Source of the DNA: Amnibacterium setariae
GTDB lineage: Bacteria > Actinomycetota > Actinomycetes > Actinomycetales > Microbacteriaceae
DNA: 64,000 nt
Direction: 5' to 3'
Assembly (NCBI RefSeq): GCF_003581425.1
Contig: NZ_QXTG01000002.1
Coordinates: 806,001-870,000, forward strand
The notes below the pieces were generated by a model. The model was given only the letters and a program-made list of their open reading frames with translations. It was not told the DNA's origin and ran no database searches. Positions 36,427-44,515 of this stretch are shown here, in pieces; position 1 is the stretch's first letter, and every line of letters starts with the position of its first letter. Both the position numbers and the translations under genes were made by a program.

Positions 36427-37467
36427 TCACTCCTCGCCGAGGAGCTTCGACAGGTAGCGGGCCACCGCGCGCACCGCGGCGATGTTGCCCGAGTAGTCCA
36501 TGCGGGTCGGCCCGAGCACCCCGATGCGCGCGACCTCGCCTGCGGAGGAACGGTAGCCCCCCGCGAGGATGGAGGTCTCCGCGAGGCCGACGAGCGGGTT
36601 CTCCCGGCCGATCGAGACGGAGACGCCCCGATCATCGAGCTCCATCTCGCGGAACAGGCGCATGAGCACGACTTGCTCCTCGATGGTCTCGAGCACCGGG
36701 AGGATGCTGCCCGGGAAGTCGCGCTCGGTGCGGGCGAGGTTCGCGGTGCCGGCGAGCAGCAGGCGGTCCTGCCGGCGGTCGTCGACCGTCGCCGCGAGCG
36801 CCGCGGCGATCCGCTCGACGACGACCCGCCGGGCGGGCGGCAGCTCCTCCGCGAGCGCGTCGAGCTCCGGTGCGACGTCGGCGATGAGCCGCCCGACCAG
36901 CCGCGCGTTGACGCGCGTGCGGACCTCGGCGAGCACCGCGTCGTCGACCGCGTGCTGCTCCTGGTCCGCGTGCGGCAGCTCGACCACGCGCTGGTCGACA
37001 CGGCCCGCGTCGGTGATCAGGACCACGAGCAGCCGGGTCGGCGACAGGAGCACGAGCTCGACGTGCCGCACGTAGGAGCGCGGCACGACCGGGATCTGCA
37101 CCAGCGCGACCTGGTTCGTCAGCTGCGCCAGCATGCGGACGGTGCGGGCGAGCACGTCGTCGAGGTCCGCGCCCTCCTCGAGGAAGGTGCGGATCGCGAG
37201 CCGCTGCGCGGTGGTGAGGGCGCGCACCTCCGCGAGGTGGTCGACGAACATGCGGTAGCCCTTGTCGGTCGGGATCCGACCGGACGAGGTGTGGGGCGCG
37301 GCGATGAGGCCGTCCTCCTCGAGCGCCGCCATGTCGTTCCGGATCGTCGCGGCGGAGACGCCGAACGAGTAGCGGTCGACGATCGTCTTCGAACCGACGG
37401 GCTCCCGCGACGCGACGTAGTCCTGCACGATCGCGCGCAGCACGTCGAGACCGCGTTCCGAGACCAC
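36427..37467 (-). CDS. hrcA: Heat-inducible transcription repressor HrcA
   Basis: A 346-residue repressor of heat-shock genes. The N-terminal winged helix begins MVSERGLDVLRAIVQDYVASREPVGSKTIVDRYSFGVSAATIRNDMAALEE. The GAF-like and dimerisation domains follow. GTG 37467 is chosen over the GTG at 37476 because GGAGG lies eight bases before it and because the family starts this way. The gene is autoregulated: a CIRCE element overlaps its own transcription start. It is followed by dnaJ and rsmE. Confidence 0.95.
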   Translation of the reverse strand: MVSERGLDVLRAIVQDYVASREPVGSKTIVDRYSFGVSAATIRNDMAALEEDGLIAAPHTSSGRIPTDKGYRMFVDHLAEVRALTTAQRLAIRTFLEEGADLDDVLARTVRMLAQLTNQVALVQIPVVPRSYVRHVELVLLSPTRLLVVLITDAGRVDQRVVELPHADQEQHAVDDAVLAEVRTRVNARLVGRLIADVAPELDALAEELPPARRVVVERIAAALAATVDDRRQDRLLLAGTANLARTERDFPGSILPVLETIEEQVVLMRLFREMELDDRGVSVSIGRENPLVGLAETSILAGGYRSSAGEVARIGVLGPTRMDYSGNIAAVRAVARYLSKLLGEE

Positions 37468-37482
37468 CGCGCTCACCTCCGA

Positions 37483-37509
37483 CTGGCACTCACTCGTCGT
37501 GACTGCCAA
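37483..37509 (-). promoter_or_regulatory. CIRCE operator of hrcA-dnaJ-rsmE
   Basis: TTGGCAGTC, nine bases, then GAGTGCCAG on the minus strand. Consensus CIRCE is TTAGCACTC-N9-GAGTGCTAA; the spacing is exact and 13 of 18 arm bases match. It stands directly downstream of the -10 (37509-37514), overlapping the predicted start, so HrcA bound here would block its own transcription. Confidence 0.85.
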
Positions 37510-37514
37510 TTCTA
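37509..37514 (-). promoter_or_regulatory. -10 element of the hrcA promoter
   Basis: TAGAAT on the minus strand, directly upstream of CIRCE. This promoter has a leader of about 35 bases and a ribosome site, unlike the leaderless ones. Confidence 0.6.
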
Positions 37515-37618
37515 CCGCGCGCCGTCGGAGGGTCTGGTGTTGCACACCGGCCTGTCGATACCCTGAACGCCGACCGGCGGCGCACCGAGAGCGCTGCGAG
37601 AGCTCAGGAGCGCCCGCG

Positions 37619-38035
37619 ATGACGGAGTCCCAGCCCGCTACCCCCGCCCCGCCGCTGTCGCCGGCCGACGAGAAGCTCTGGGCCACGCTCGCGCACGTGG
37701 GCAACATCATCGGCCCGGTGCCGTCCCTGCTGATCCTCCTCATCCTCGGTCCGCGCAGCGCGCGGGTCCGCGACGAGTCGAAGGAGGCGCTCAACTTCTC
37801 CGTCACGGCGGTGATCGTCTGGGTCGCGCTCTGGATCGTCGGCGCCGTCGTCGACGCGCTCTACCGGGCGACGCCGACCGGGCTCGACCTCGTGTTCCTC
37901 CTGCTCGGCCTGCTGATCGGCTTCGTCCGCTTCGCCGTGTGGGCGGTCGTCGTCGTCTTCTCGATCATCGCCGCGGTGCGGGTCAACAACGGCGGGTCCT
38001 ACCGCTACCCGCTGTCGCTCCGCCTCATCAAGTAA
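37619..38035 (+). CDS. DUF4870 domain-containing membrane protein 1
   Basis: A 138-residue protein starting MTESQPATPAPPLSPADEKLWATLAHVGNI. DUF4870 marks are ADEKLWATLAHVGN, ESKEALNFSVTA (normally D-x-a-R-e-alNfq) and a final SYRYPLSLRLIK. Three or four hydrophobic helices follow the proline-rich start, with the N-terminus probably cytoplasmic. CAGGAG precedes the ATG. First of three tandem paralogs on the plus strand, divergent from hrcA. Function unknown. Confidence 0.85.
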   Translation: MTESQPATPAPPLSPADEKLWATLAHVGNIIGPVPSLLILLILGPRSARVRDESKEALNFSVTAVIVWVALWIVGAVVDALYRATPTGLDLVFLLLGLLIGFVRFAVWAVVVVFSIIAAVRVNNGGSYRYPLSLRLIK

Positions 38036-38050
38036 CGGAAGGACCCCACC

Positions 38051-38422
38051 ATGACCAACGACCAGCCCCCGGCCTACGCGCCGGCAGCGCCGCTGAGCCC
38101 CAGCGACGAGCGCCTCTGGGCGACGCTGATCCACATCGGCGGCATCGTCATCGGCTTCATCGCGCCGCTGCTCGGCTACCTGCTGCTGAAGGACCGCAGC
38201 CCGTTCGTCCGGGACAACTCCCGCAACGCGCTGAACTTCCAGATCACGGTGGCGATCGCGGCGGTCGTCGCCTACATCCTGACGATCGTGACGCTCGGCC
38301 TGCTGTTCTTCCTGCCGCTCGCCGTCGCGATCGTGAACGTCGTCTTCTGCATCATCGCGGCCGTGGCCGCGAACCGCGGCGAGGTCTACAGGTACCCGCT
38401 CACGATCGCGTTCATCAAGTAG
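38051..38422 (+). CDS. DUF4870 domain-containing membrane protein 2
   Basis: A 123-residue paralog: PLSPSDERLWATLIHIGG, then RSPFVRDNSRNALNFQITVAIAAVVAYIL and final EVYRYPLTIAFIK. This is the closest to the DUF4870 consensus (R-N-ALNFQ). ACGGAAGGACC precedes the ATG. It starts 15 bp after paralog 1, so the two are cotranscribed. Small integral membrane protein, unknown role. Confidence 0.85.
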   Translation: MTNDQPPAYAPAAPLSPSDERLWATLIHIGGIVIGFIAPLLGYLLLKDRSPFVRDNSRNALNFQITVAIAAVVAYILTIVTLGLLFFLPLAVAIVNVVFCIIAAVAANRGEVYRYPLTIAFIK

Positions 38423-38489
38423 CGGCACCATCGACGGGCGGGCGCTGTCGCGCCCGCCCGTCCCGCATCTCCGCGACCGAGAGGCACCC

Positions 38490-38879
38490 GTGACCGACCC
38501 GTACGCCCCCGGACCCGCGCCGGTCCGACCGCTGTCGCCCGGCGAGGAGCGGACATGGGCGATGCTCACCCACCTCAGCGCCCTCATCGGGATCGTCGTC
38601 GGCGTCGGCTCGATCGGCTGGCTCGGGCCGCTGATCATCCTGCTCGTGCTGCGGGACCGCAGCGCCTTCGTCGCGGACCACGCCCGCACGACCCTGAACT
38701 TCCAGATCACGATGCTGATCGCGAACGTCGTCGCGGCGGTCCTCTGGCTCGTGGCGATCGGCGTCCTGCTCACGGTGGCGATCGCCGTGCTGGTCGTCGT
38801 GCTGTCGATCATCGCCGCCGTCGCCGCGAGCCGCGGCGAGCGCTACGAGTACCCGCTGTCGATCCGCTTCCTGCGCTGA
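38490..38879 (+). CDS. DUF4870 domain-containing membrane protein 3
   Basis: A 129-residue paralog beginning at GTG: VRPLSPGEERTWAMLTHLSALIGIVVGVGSIGWLGPLIILLVLRDRSAFVADHARTTLNFQITMLIANVVAA, then ERYEYPLSIRFLR. It is more divergent than the other two, with a Gly-rich first loop. The 67-bp gap after paralog 2 contains a ribosome site (GAGAGG) and a GGGCGGGCGCTG...CGCGCCCGCCC hairpin at about 38436-38462. It converges on hemW with one base between stops. Confidence 0.85.
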   Translation: MTDPYAPGPAPVRPLSPGEERTWAMLTHLSALIGIVVGVGSIGWLGPLIILLVLRDRSAFVADHARTTLNFQITMLIANVVAAVLWLVAIGVLLTVAIAVLVVVLSIIAAVAASRGERYEYPLSIRFLR

Positions 38880-38880
38880 G

Positions 38881-40113
38881 TCAGGCCTCCGGCGGCAGCA
38901 GGCGGCGCACCACGGCGTCCGCGAGCAGCCGGCCCGACCGGGTCAGCACCACGCGGCCCGCGAAGGCCGGCCCCGGCTCGACGAGGCCGTCCGCGATGAG
39001 CCCGGCGATCGCGCGCCGGCCGTCGCGGTCGAGCCGGTCGACGGGCATCCCGTCCGCGAGCCGGGTCTCGAGCAGCACCCGCTCGACGCCGCGCGTGGCC
39101 TCGTCGAGCGTCTCCCGCCCGGCTGCGGGCGAGACGCCGGCCGCGAGCCGCTGCGCGTACGCCGCGGGGTGCTTGACGTTCCACCAGCGGACGCCGCCGA
39201 CGTGGCTGTGGGCGCCCGGCCCGACGCCCCACCAGTCGCCGCCGGTCCAGTACGCGAGGTTGTGCCGGGACCGCGCGTCGTCCCGCCGCGCCCAGTTGCT
39301 CACCTCGTACCAGCCGTAGCCGGCCTCGGCGAGGCGGTCGTCAGCGAGCTCGTACATGTCGGCCTGCACGTCGTCGTCGGGCTGCGCGACCTCCCCCGAC
39401 CGGATGCGCCGGGCGAGCGCCGTGCCCTCCTCGACGATGAGGGCGTAGGCGGAGAGGTGGTCGGGCTCGAGCGCGAGGGCGGCGTCGAGGCTGCGCCGCC
39501 AGTCGTCGAGCGTCTCGCCGGGCGCGCCGTAGATGAGATCGAGGCTGACGTCGAGGCCCGCGTCACGCGCCCAGCCGACGACGAGCGGCACCCGCTCGGG
39601 GTCGTGGGTGCGGTCGAGCGCGCGGAGCACGGACGGCACCGCGGACTGCATCCCGAAGGACACGCGGGTGAACCCGCCCGCCGCGAGCGCCGCGAGCCCG
39701 GCCGCGTCGACGGAGTCCGGGTTCGCCTCGGTCGTGACCTCGGCGCCGGGCGCCAGCCCGACCGCGTCGCGCACGGCGCCGAGCATGTGCACGAGGTCGG
39801 CCGGGGGCAGGAGGGTCGGGGTGCCGCCGCCGAAGAACACCGTGCTCGCCGGTCGCGCGGGCAGCCCCGCGGCGTCGAGCACGCCGGCCGCGAACGCGAC
39901 CTCCTCCGCCGCCTGCCCCGCGAAGTCGCCCCGCCGGGCGCCGCGCAGCTGGTCGGACGTGTAGGTGTTGAAGTCGCAGTACCCGCAGCGCACCCGGCAG
40001 AACGGCACGTGGAGGTAGAAGCCGAGCGTGCGGTCCTCCGCGCCGGCCCGCACGGAGTCCGGCAGCAGCCCGTCCGCGGGCGCGGGGTCGGCGATGGGCA
40101 GGGCGGAGGGCAC
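38881..40113 (-). CDS. hemW: Radical SAM heme chaperone HemW (coproporphyrinogen III oxidase-like)
   Basis: A 410-residue radical SAM protein. The 4Fe-4S cysteines C39, C43 and C46 lie in HVPFCRVRCGYCDFNTYT. Family stretches are FFGGGTPTLL, EANPDSVDAAGL, SLDLIYGAPGETLDDWRRSL and a C-terminal HemN domain. HemW inserts haem into apoproteins and is often misnamed oxygen-independent coproporphyrinogen oxidase. GTG start eight bases after GAGAAT, a loose leaderless -10. It is divergent from the HAD gene (34 bp). Confidence 0.92.
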   Translation of the reverse strand: MPSALPIADPAPADGLLPDSVRAGAEDRTLGFYLHVPFCRVRCGYCDFNTYTSDQLRGARRGDFAGQAAEEVAFAAGVLDAAGLPARPASTVFFGGGTPTLLPPADLVHMLGAVRDAVGLAPGAEVTTEANPDSVDAAGLAALAAGGFTRVSFGMQSAVPSVLRALDRTHDPERVPLVVGWARDAGLDVSLDLIYGAPGETLDDWRRSLDAALALEPDHLSAYALIVEEGTALARRIRSGEVAQPDDDVQADMYELADDRLAEAGYGWYEVSNWARRDDARSRHNLAYWTGGDWWGVGPGAHSHVGGVRWWNVKHPAAYAQRLAAGVSPAAGRETLDEATRGVERVLLETRLADGMPVDRLDRDGRRAIAGLIADGLVEPGPAFAGRVVLTRSGRLLADAVVRRLLPPEA

Positions 40114-40147
40114 GGTCCCCCATTCTCGGCTCCGGGAGACTGGTCCC

Positions 40148-40846
40148 GTGCGCACTCCGCCTCTTCCGACCGTGCCGTCCAGGACCGTGCTGTGGGACGT
40201 CGACGGGACCCTGCTGCTCAACTCGACGAAGGCGGGGACCTTCTACCACGACGCGATCCGCGAGGTCGCTGGCGTCGGCCCGGCGCCCGACGAGCCGCAC
40301 GCCGTCGAGCACGGCAAGACGGACGCGCAGATCATCACCGAGCGCCTCGAGCGCTGGGGCGGCGATCCCGCGCTGTTCGGCGCGGTGTCGGCGCGGATGG
40401 ACGAGCTCTCCGACGCCTACCTGACCGACGCCGCGCGGCGGGTGGCGGCGCCCGGCGTCGACGACGCCCTGCACGCGGTCGCGGGCGCCGGGTGGACGAA
40501 CGGGCTGCTGACCGGCAACTCGCGGCACCGGGCGCGGGTCAAGCTCGCCGGGGCGGGGCTCGACGTCGACGCCTTCGACTGGGACCGCTCGTACTTCGGC
40601 GACCGCTTCGTCCGGCGCAGCGACCTCACCGCGGCGGCCCGCGACGACCTGGACGGCGCGACCGCGGTGATCCTCGGCGACACCCCCGCGGACGGCGAGG
40701 CCGCCGACGCGGTCGGGTTCCCGTTCGTCGCCGTGGCGACCGGCGTCTACTCGGTGGAGGACCTTCGCGCGACGTCCGCGGTCGTCGTCGTGCCGGACCT
40801 GGTGGAGGGCCTCCCCCTGGTGCTGGAAGCCCTCGGGCGCCTCTGA
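40148..40846 (+). CDS. HAD family hydrolase (phosphatase-like)
   Basis: A 232-residue haloacid dehalogenase-type phosphatase. Motif I is WDVDGTLLLNS, motif II (Thr/Ser) lies in LLTGNSRHRAR, and motif IV in ILGDTPADGEAA. The alpha-helical cap follows motif I, as in phosphoglycolate phosphatase-like members; the substrate is unknown. GTG start with GAGACT six bases before it. It converges on the DUF1990 pair. Confidence 0.88.
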   Translation: MRTPPLPTVPSRTVLWDVDGTLLLNSTKAGTFYHDAIREVAGVGPAPDEPHAVEHGKTDAQIITERLERWGGDPALFGAVSARMDELSDAYLTDAARRVAAPGVDDALHAVAGAGWTNGLLTGNSRHRARVKLAGAGLDVDAFDWDRSYFGDRFVRRSDLTAAARDDLDGATAVILGDTPADGEAADAVGFPFVAVATGVYSVEDLRATSAVVVVPDLVEGLPLVLEALGRL

Positions 40847-40857
40847 GCGTATCTTCC

Positions 40858-41358
40858 CTACAGGAGCGCGGAGAGGTAGCGGTCGCTGAAGCGGCGCTGC
40901 AGCGCCGCCCCGACGGGCGCGGCGAGCGAGTACGGGAAGGCGGGGCGGGAGAGCGCCCGCAGCTCGAACACCGTCTCCGGGCCGGCGCGGCGGACGAGGA
41001 ACGCCTCCTCGCCCGACTCCGGGTGCCCGGGCAGGGTGCCGTAGGCGAAGCCCACGACGTCGTCCTCCCGCAGCACGCGCGTGACGCGCACCGGCGCCGT
41101 GACCGTCCGGCCGAGGATCGGCACGACGACCGCGCCCTCGAGCCCCTCCGACACCGGCGGCGCCTCGGAGCCGCTGACGGCGAGCACCCGGATGCCGCTG
41201 CGGCGCTGCACCTGCCAGTCGAGCACGGCGGCCGCGGCGGCGTCGAACGTCGCCGCGGTGCCGATCACCGACCGGCGGAGCAGGCGCCGGTGCCCGCCGG
41301 GCGTCGCGTCCTCGAGCACGGAGCCGGGCAGGAAGTCGAAGGTGAACGGCCGCAGCAC
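40858..41358 (-). CDS. DUF1990 (UPF0548) family protein 1
   Basis: A 166-residue protein with the DUF1990 pattern: RVTRVLREDDVVGFAYGTLPGHPESGEEAFLVRRAG and a C-terminal SRPAFPYSLAAPVGAALQRRFSDRYLSAL. DUF1990 is a START-like fold of unknown function, and the N-terminal FTFDFLPGSVLEDA differs from the second copy. GTG start with GAGGATGAGG upstream. It is 35 bp downstream of the second DUF1990 gene and cotranscribed with lepA. Confidence 0.85.
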   Translation of the reverse strand: MLRPFTFDFLPGSVLEDATPGGHRRLLRRSVIGTAATFDAAAAAVLDWQVQRRSGIRVLAVSGSEAPPVSEGLEGAVVVPILGRTVTAPVRVTRVLREDDVVGFAYGTLPGHPESGEEAFLVRRAGPETVFELRALSRPAFPYSLAAPVGAALQRRFSDRYLSALL

Positions 41359-41393
41359 GGCCTCATCCTCCCGGACGGCCGGAGGCGGGTCGC

Positions 41394-42029
41394 TCAGCCG
41401 GCGTTGGAGGGGTGGAGCGCCCGCACGATGCGCTCGTCCACCTTGCGCTGCAGCACGTCGGCCGAGTTCCGCGCGAAGCGGCCGAGCCGCGACGGGGACG
41501 CCTCCCAGAGCGAGCGCATCGTCACGAAGACGCCGTCGTCCGGGTCGTGCTCGACGACGAGGAACCGCTCCGCGCACTCGGTGTGCCCGCTCATGGAGCC
41601 GTAGACGAAGCCGATCCGGCCCGGCTCGTCGACGATCGACAGCACCTTGACGCGACCGCTCGCCGCGACGGGCTCGGTCGTGGAGACGGACGCCGTCATC
41701 CCCGGTGTGATCCACGGCGTGCCGTCCTCGAGGAACAGCGGGCCGGCGCCGCGCGGGGACGAGGTCACCGGCTCGGCGCGGACGTCCTCCACCCGCCAGC
41801 CGGCGGACCGGAGCGCGCCCCAGGTCATCAGCGCGCGCCCCGCCAGGTCGAAGCGGCGGGCGCCGCTGCCGATGCGGTGGCGGTACTCCGCGGAGCGGAA
41901 GCCCGCGGGCGGGAAGGAGACGACGTCGGGGCGGGCCGTGACGCCGATCGCGGCGTAGTTCATGCCGGTGTCGGCGGCGACCGCGCCGCCGCGGCGCAGC
42001 GGTCCACCGACCGCGCGGACCGCGCTCAC
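41394..42029 (-). CDS. DUF1990 (UPF0548) family protein 2
   Basis: A 211-residue paralog of the next gene. It has the fuller DUF1990 pattern: [57 protein letters not shown], then [36 protein letters not shown]. The start is GTG overlapping the lepA stop by 4 bp. The two proteins share the G-F-x-Y-G-[ST]-[LM]-x-GHxE core, so they arose by duplication, and the first copy lost its N-terminal part. Confidence 0.85.
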   Translation of the reverse strand: MSAVRAVGGPLRRGGAVAADTGMNYAAIGVTARPDVVSFPPAGFRSAEYRHRIGSGARRFDLAGRALMTWGALRSAGWRVEDVRAEPVTSSPRGAGPLFLEDGTPWITPGMTASVSTTEPVAASGRVKVLSIVDEPGRIGFVYGSMSGHTECAERFLVVEHDPDDGVFVTMRSLWEASPSRLGRFARNSADVLQRKVDERIVRALHPSNAG

Positions 42030-43870
42030 TTCTTCGAAGCCTCTGTGTCGCCGGAGAGCGCTGCGATGAACGCCTCCTGGGGGACGTCGACGCGACCGAT
42101 GGTCTTCATGCGCTTCTTGCCCTCCTTCTGCTTCTCGAGCAGCTTCCGCTTGCGGGTGATGTCACCCCCGTAGCACTTTGCTAACACGTCCTTCCGCATG
42201 GCCCTGATCGACTCGCGGGCGATGATGCGGGCTCCGATCGCGGCCTGGATCGGGACCTCGAACTGCTGCCGCGGGATGAGCTTCTTCAGGCGCTCCGTCA
42301 TGAGCGTCCCGTAGGCGTAGGCCTTGTCCCGGTGGACGATCGCGCTGAACGCGTCGACCCGCTCGCCCTGCAGCAGGATGTCGACCTTCACGAGGTCCGC
42401 GACCTGCTCGCCGACGGGCTCGTAGTCGAGCGAGGCGTACCCCGCGGTGCGGCTCTTCAGCTGGTCGAAGAAGTCGAAGACGATCTCGCCGAGCGGGATC
42501 GTGTACGAGATCTCGACGCGCTCCTCCGACAGGTACTCCATGCCGATCAGCGAGCCGCGGCGGCTCTGGCACAGCTCCATCACGGTGCCGACGTAGTCCT
42601 TCGGCGCGAGGATCGCGGCCTTGACCATCGGCTCGCGGACCTCGGCGACCTTGCCGACCGGGTACTCGCTCGGGTTCGTGACGGTGACCTGCTTGCCGTC
42701 GTCGGTGGCGACCTCGTAGATCACCGACGGCGCGGTGGCGATCAGGTCGAGCCCGAACTCGCGCTCGAGGCGCTCGGTGACGATCTCGAGGTGGAGCAGG
42801 CCGAGGAAGCCGCAGCGGAACCCGAAGCCGAGGGCGACGGAGGTCTCCGGCTCGTAGACGAGCGCCGCGTCCGACAGCTTCAGCTTGTCGAGGGCCTCGC
42901 GCAGCTCCGGGTAGTCGGAGGCGTCGATCGGGTAGAGCCCGGAGAACACCATCGGCTTCGGCTCCGTGTAGCCGGCGAGCGGCTCGGCGGCGGGCTTCGC
43001 GGCGGCCGTGACGGTGTCGCCGACCTTCGACTGGCGCACGTCCTTCACGCCCGTGATCAGGTAGCCGACCTCGCCGACGCCGAGGCCCTTCGTCGGCGTC
43101 GGCTCCGGGGACGAGACGCCGATCTCGAGGATGTCGTGGGAGGCGCGGGTCGACATCATCTGGATCCGCTCGCGCGGGTTCAGCTTGCCGTCGACCATCC
43201 GGACGTAGGTGATCACGCCGCGGTACGCGTCGTAGACCGAGTCGAAGATCGCCGCGCGTGCCGGCGCGTCCGGGTTCCCGACCGGGGCGGGGATGCGCTC
43301 GACGACGCGGTCGAGCAGCGCCTCCACGCCCATCCCGGTCTTGCCGGAGACGCGCAGCACGTCGGCGGGGTCGCCGCCGATCAGGTTCGCGAGCTCGGCG
43401 GCGTACTTCTCCGGGTCGGCTGCGGGCAGGTCGATCTTGTTCAGCACCGGGATGATCTCGAGGTCGTTCTCGAGCGCGAGGTAGAGGTTCGCGAGCGTCT
43501 GCGCCTCGATGCCCTGCGCGGCGTCGACGAGCAGGATCGCGCCCTCGCAGGCCGCGAGGGAGCGGGACACCTCGTACGTGAAGTCGACGTGGCCCGGGGT
43601 GTCGATCATGTTCAGCGCGAACGTCTCGTCGCCGACCTGCCAGGGCATGCGGACCGCCTGGCTCTTGATCGTGATGCCGCGCTCGCGCTCGATGTCCATC
43701 CGGTCGAGGTACTGGGCGCGGGCGTCGCGGTCGGAGACGATCCCGGTGATCCCGAGCATCCGGTCCGCCAGCGTCGACTTCCCGTGGTCGATGTGGGCGA
43801 TGATGCAGAAGTTCCGGATGCGCGCCGGGTCCGTCGCGGCGGGCTGGAGGGGCGTGAGGGCGCGGGGCAT
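42026..43870 (-). CDS. lepA: Elongation factor 4
   Basis: A 614-residue translational GTPase that back-translocates or remodels stalled ribosomes. G1 is AHIDHGKST, then DTPGHVDF and [10 protein letters not shown]. The C-terminal CTD ends [42 protein letters not shown]. The ATG at 43870 ([13 protein letters not shown]) is the family-typical start; ATG 43891 in frame adds seven residues. It is divergent from the NUDIX gene (45 bp) and coupled to the DUF1990 genes behind it. Confidence 0.96.
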   Translation of the reverse strand: MPRALTPLQPAATDPARIRNFCIIAHIDHGKSTLADRMLGITGIVSDRDARAQYLDRMDIERERGITIKSQAVRMPWQVGDETFALNMIDTPGHVDFTYEVSRSLAACEGAILLVDAAQGIEAQTLANLYLALENDLEIIPVLNKIDLPAADPEKYAAELANLIGGDPADVLRVSGKTGMGVEALLDRVVERIPAPVGNPDAPARAAIFDSVYDAYRGVITYVRMVDGKLNPRERIQMMSTRASHDILEIGVSSPEPTPTKGLGVGEVGYLITGVKDVRQSKVGDTVTAAAKPAAEPLAGYTEPKPMVFSGLYPIDASDYPELREALDKLKLSDAALVYEPETSVALGFGFRCGFLGLLHLEIVTERLEREFGLDLIATAPSVIYEVATDDGKQVTVTNPSEYPVGKVAEVREPMVKAAILAPKDYVGTVMELCQSRRGSLIGMEYLSEERVEISYTIPLGEIVFDFFDQLKSRTAGYASLDYEPVGEQVADLVKVDILLQGERVDAFSAIVHRDKAYAYGTLMTERLKKLIPRQQFEVPIQAAIGARIIARESIRAMRKDVLAKCYGGDITRKRKLLEKQKEGKKRMKTIGRVDVPQEAFIAALSGDTEASKK

Positions 43871-43903
43871 GGCGCCGACAGTCTCCCCCATGCGGCGGCC
43901 GAC

Positions 43904-43909
43904 TAGCGT
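43904..43909 (+). promoter_or_regulatory. -10 element of a leaderless promoter for the NUDIX gene
   Basis: TAGCGT followed by 6 bases and the GTG at 43916. Confidence 0.6.
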
Positions 43910-43915
43910 CGGGCC

Positions 43916-44419
43916 GTGCCGACGCCCGACTTCATCCTGCAGCTCCGCGACCGGATCGGGCACACGCCGCTCTGGCTCGTCGGCACCACCGCGGTGGTCG
44001 TCGACCCTTCGACGAGCTCAGGACACCGCGGGGACCGGCTGCTGCTCGTGAAGCGCGCCGACACCGGCGAGTGGACCCCCGTCGCCGGCATCGTCGAGCC
44101 CGGCGAGCACTCCGCCGACGCCGCCGAGCGCGAGGTGTGGGAGGAGGCGCGCGTGCGCGCCGTCGTCGAGAAGCTCGCCGCCGTCGGGGTGACGCGCGAG
44201 TACGAGTACCCGAACGGCGACCGGACCCGGTTCACGGACCACACGTACCGCCTGCGCTACGTGTCGGGCGAGCCGTCGGTCGGCGACGACGAGTCGACGG
44301 ACGTCGGGTGGTTCCCCCTCGACGCGCTGCCGGAGATCCCGGAGCGCTACCTCGACCGCATCCGCCGCGCGCTCGCGCCGGGCACCGAGACGATCCTCGT
44401 CCGCGACGCCGAGGGCTGA
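43916..44419 (+). CDS. NUDIX hydrolase
   Basis: A 167-residue protein with the NUDIX box [23 protein letters not shown]. It fits GX5EX7REUXEEXGU except for Arg in place of the last Gly; the REVWEE core is intact. It hydrolyses nucleoside diphosphates linked to another moiety; the substrate is unknown. An in-frame insert of about ten residues ([11 protein letters not shown]) between strand TAVVV and RLLLVKRAD is encoded by a repeat (44005-44026). Leaderless GTG start. The stop overlaps repeat C copy 2 by one base. Confidence 0.9.
   Translation: MPTPDFILQLRDRIGHTPLWLVGTTAVVVDPSTSSGHRGDRLLLVKRADTGEWTPVAGIVEPGEHSADAAEREVWEEARVRAVVEKLAAVGVTREYEYPNGDRTRFTDHTYRLRYVSGEPSVGDDESTDVGWFPLDALPEIPERYLDRIRRALAPGTETILVRDAEG
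44005..44026. repeat. Family F short repeat inserted in frame in the NUDIX gene
   Basis: CCCTTCGACGAGCTCAGGAC, then AC. It looks like the widely scattered 'ccttcgac(a/g)agctcagg' repeat seen in many Micrococcales intergenic regions. Here it is inside a coding region and read as PSTSSGH without breaking the frame. No second copy was noticed in the window. Confidence 0.5.
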
Positions 44420-44475
44420 TTCCGTTTTGAAGGAGTTCCTCGCGCCGGCCGCGAAGAACTCCTTCAAAACGGAAT
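44419..44475. repeat. Family C palindromic repeat, copy 2
   Basis: A 57-bp near-perfect hairpin: arms of 26 bases (ATTCCGTTTTGAAGGAGTTC... and complement) with a single mismatch and a 5-base loop. It starts on the last base of the NUDIX stop codon and lies 40 bp before the recQ start. The arm sequence is almost the same as at 34426-34478, and both copies follow a gene end. Confidence 0.85.
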
Positions 44476-44515
44476 CGGGCGAGGGGATGTCACCGGGGGC
44501 TGGCACCCTCCCGGG

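Noticed and set aside
38881-40113. Oxygen-independent coproporphyrinogen III oxidase (HemN) name for this gene
   Set aside because: The CxxxCxxC site with FNTYT and the short N-terminus fit HemW; the N-terminal region typical of HemN is missing.
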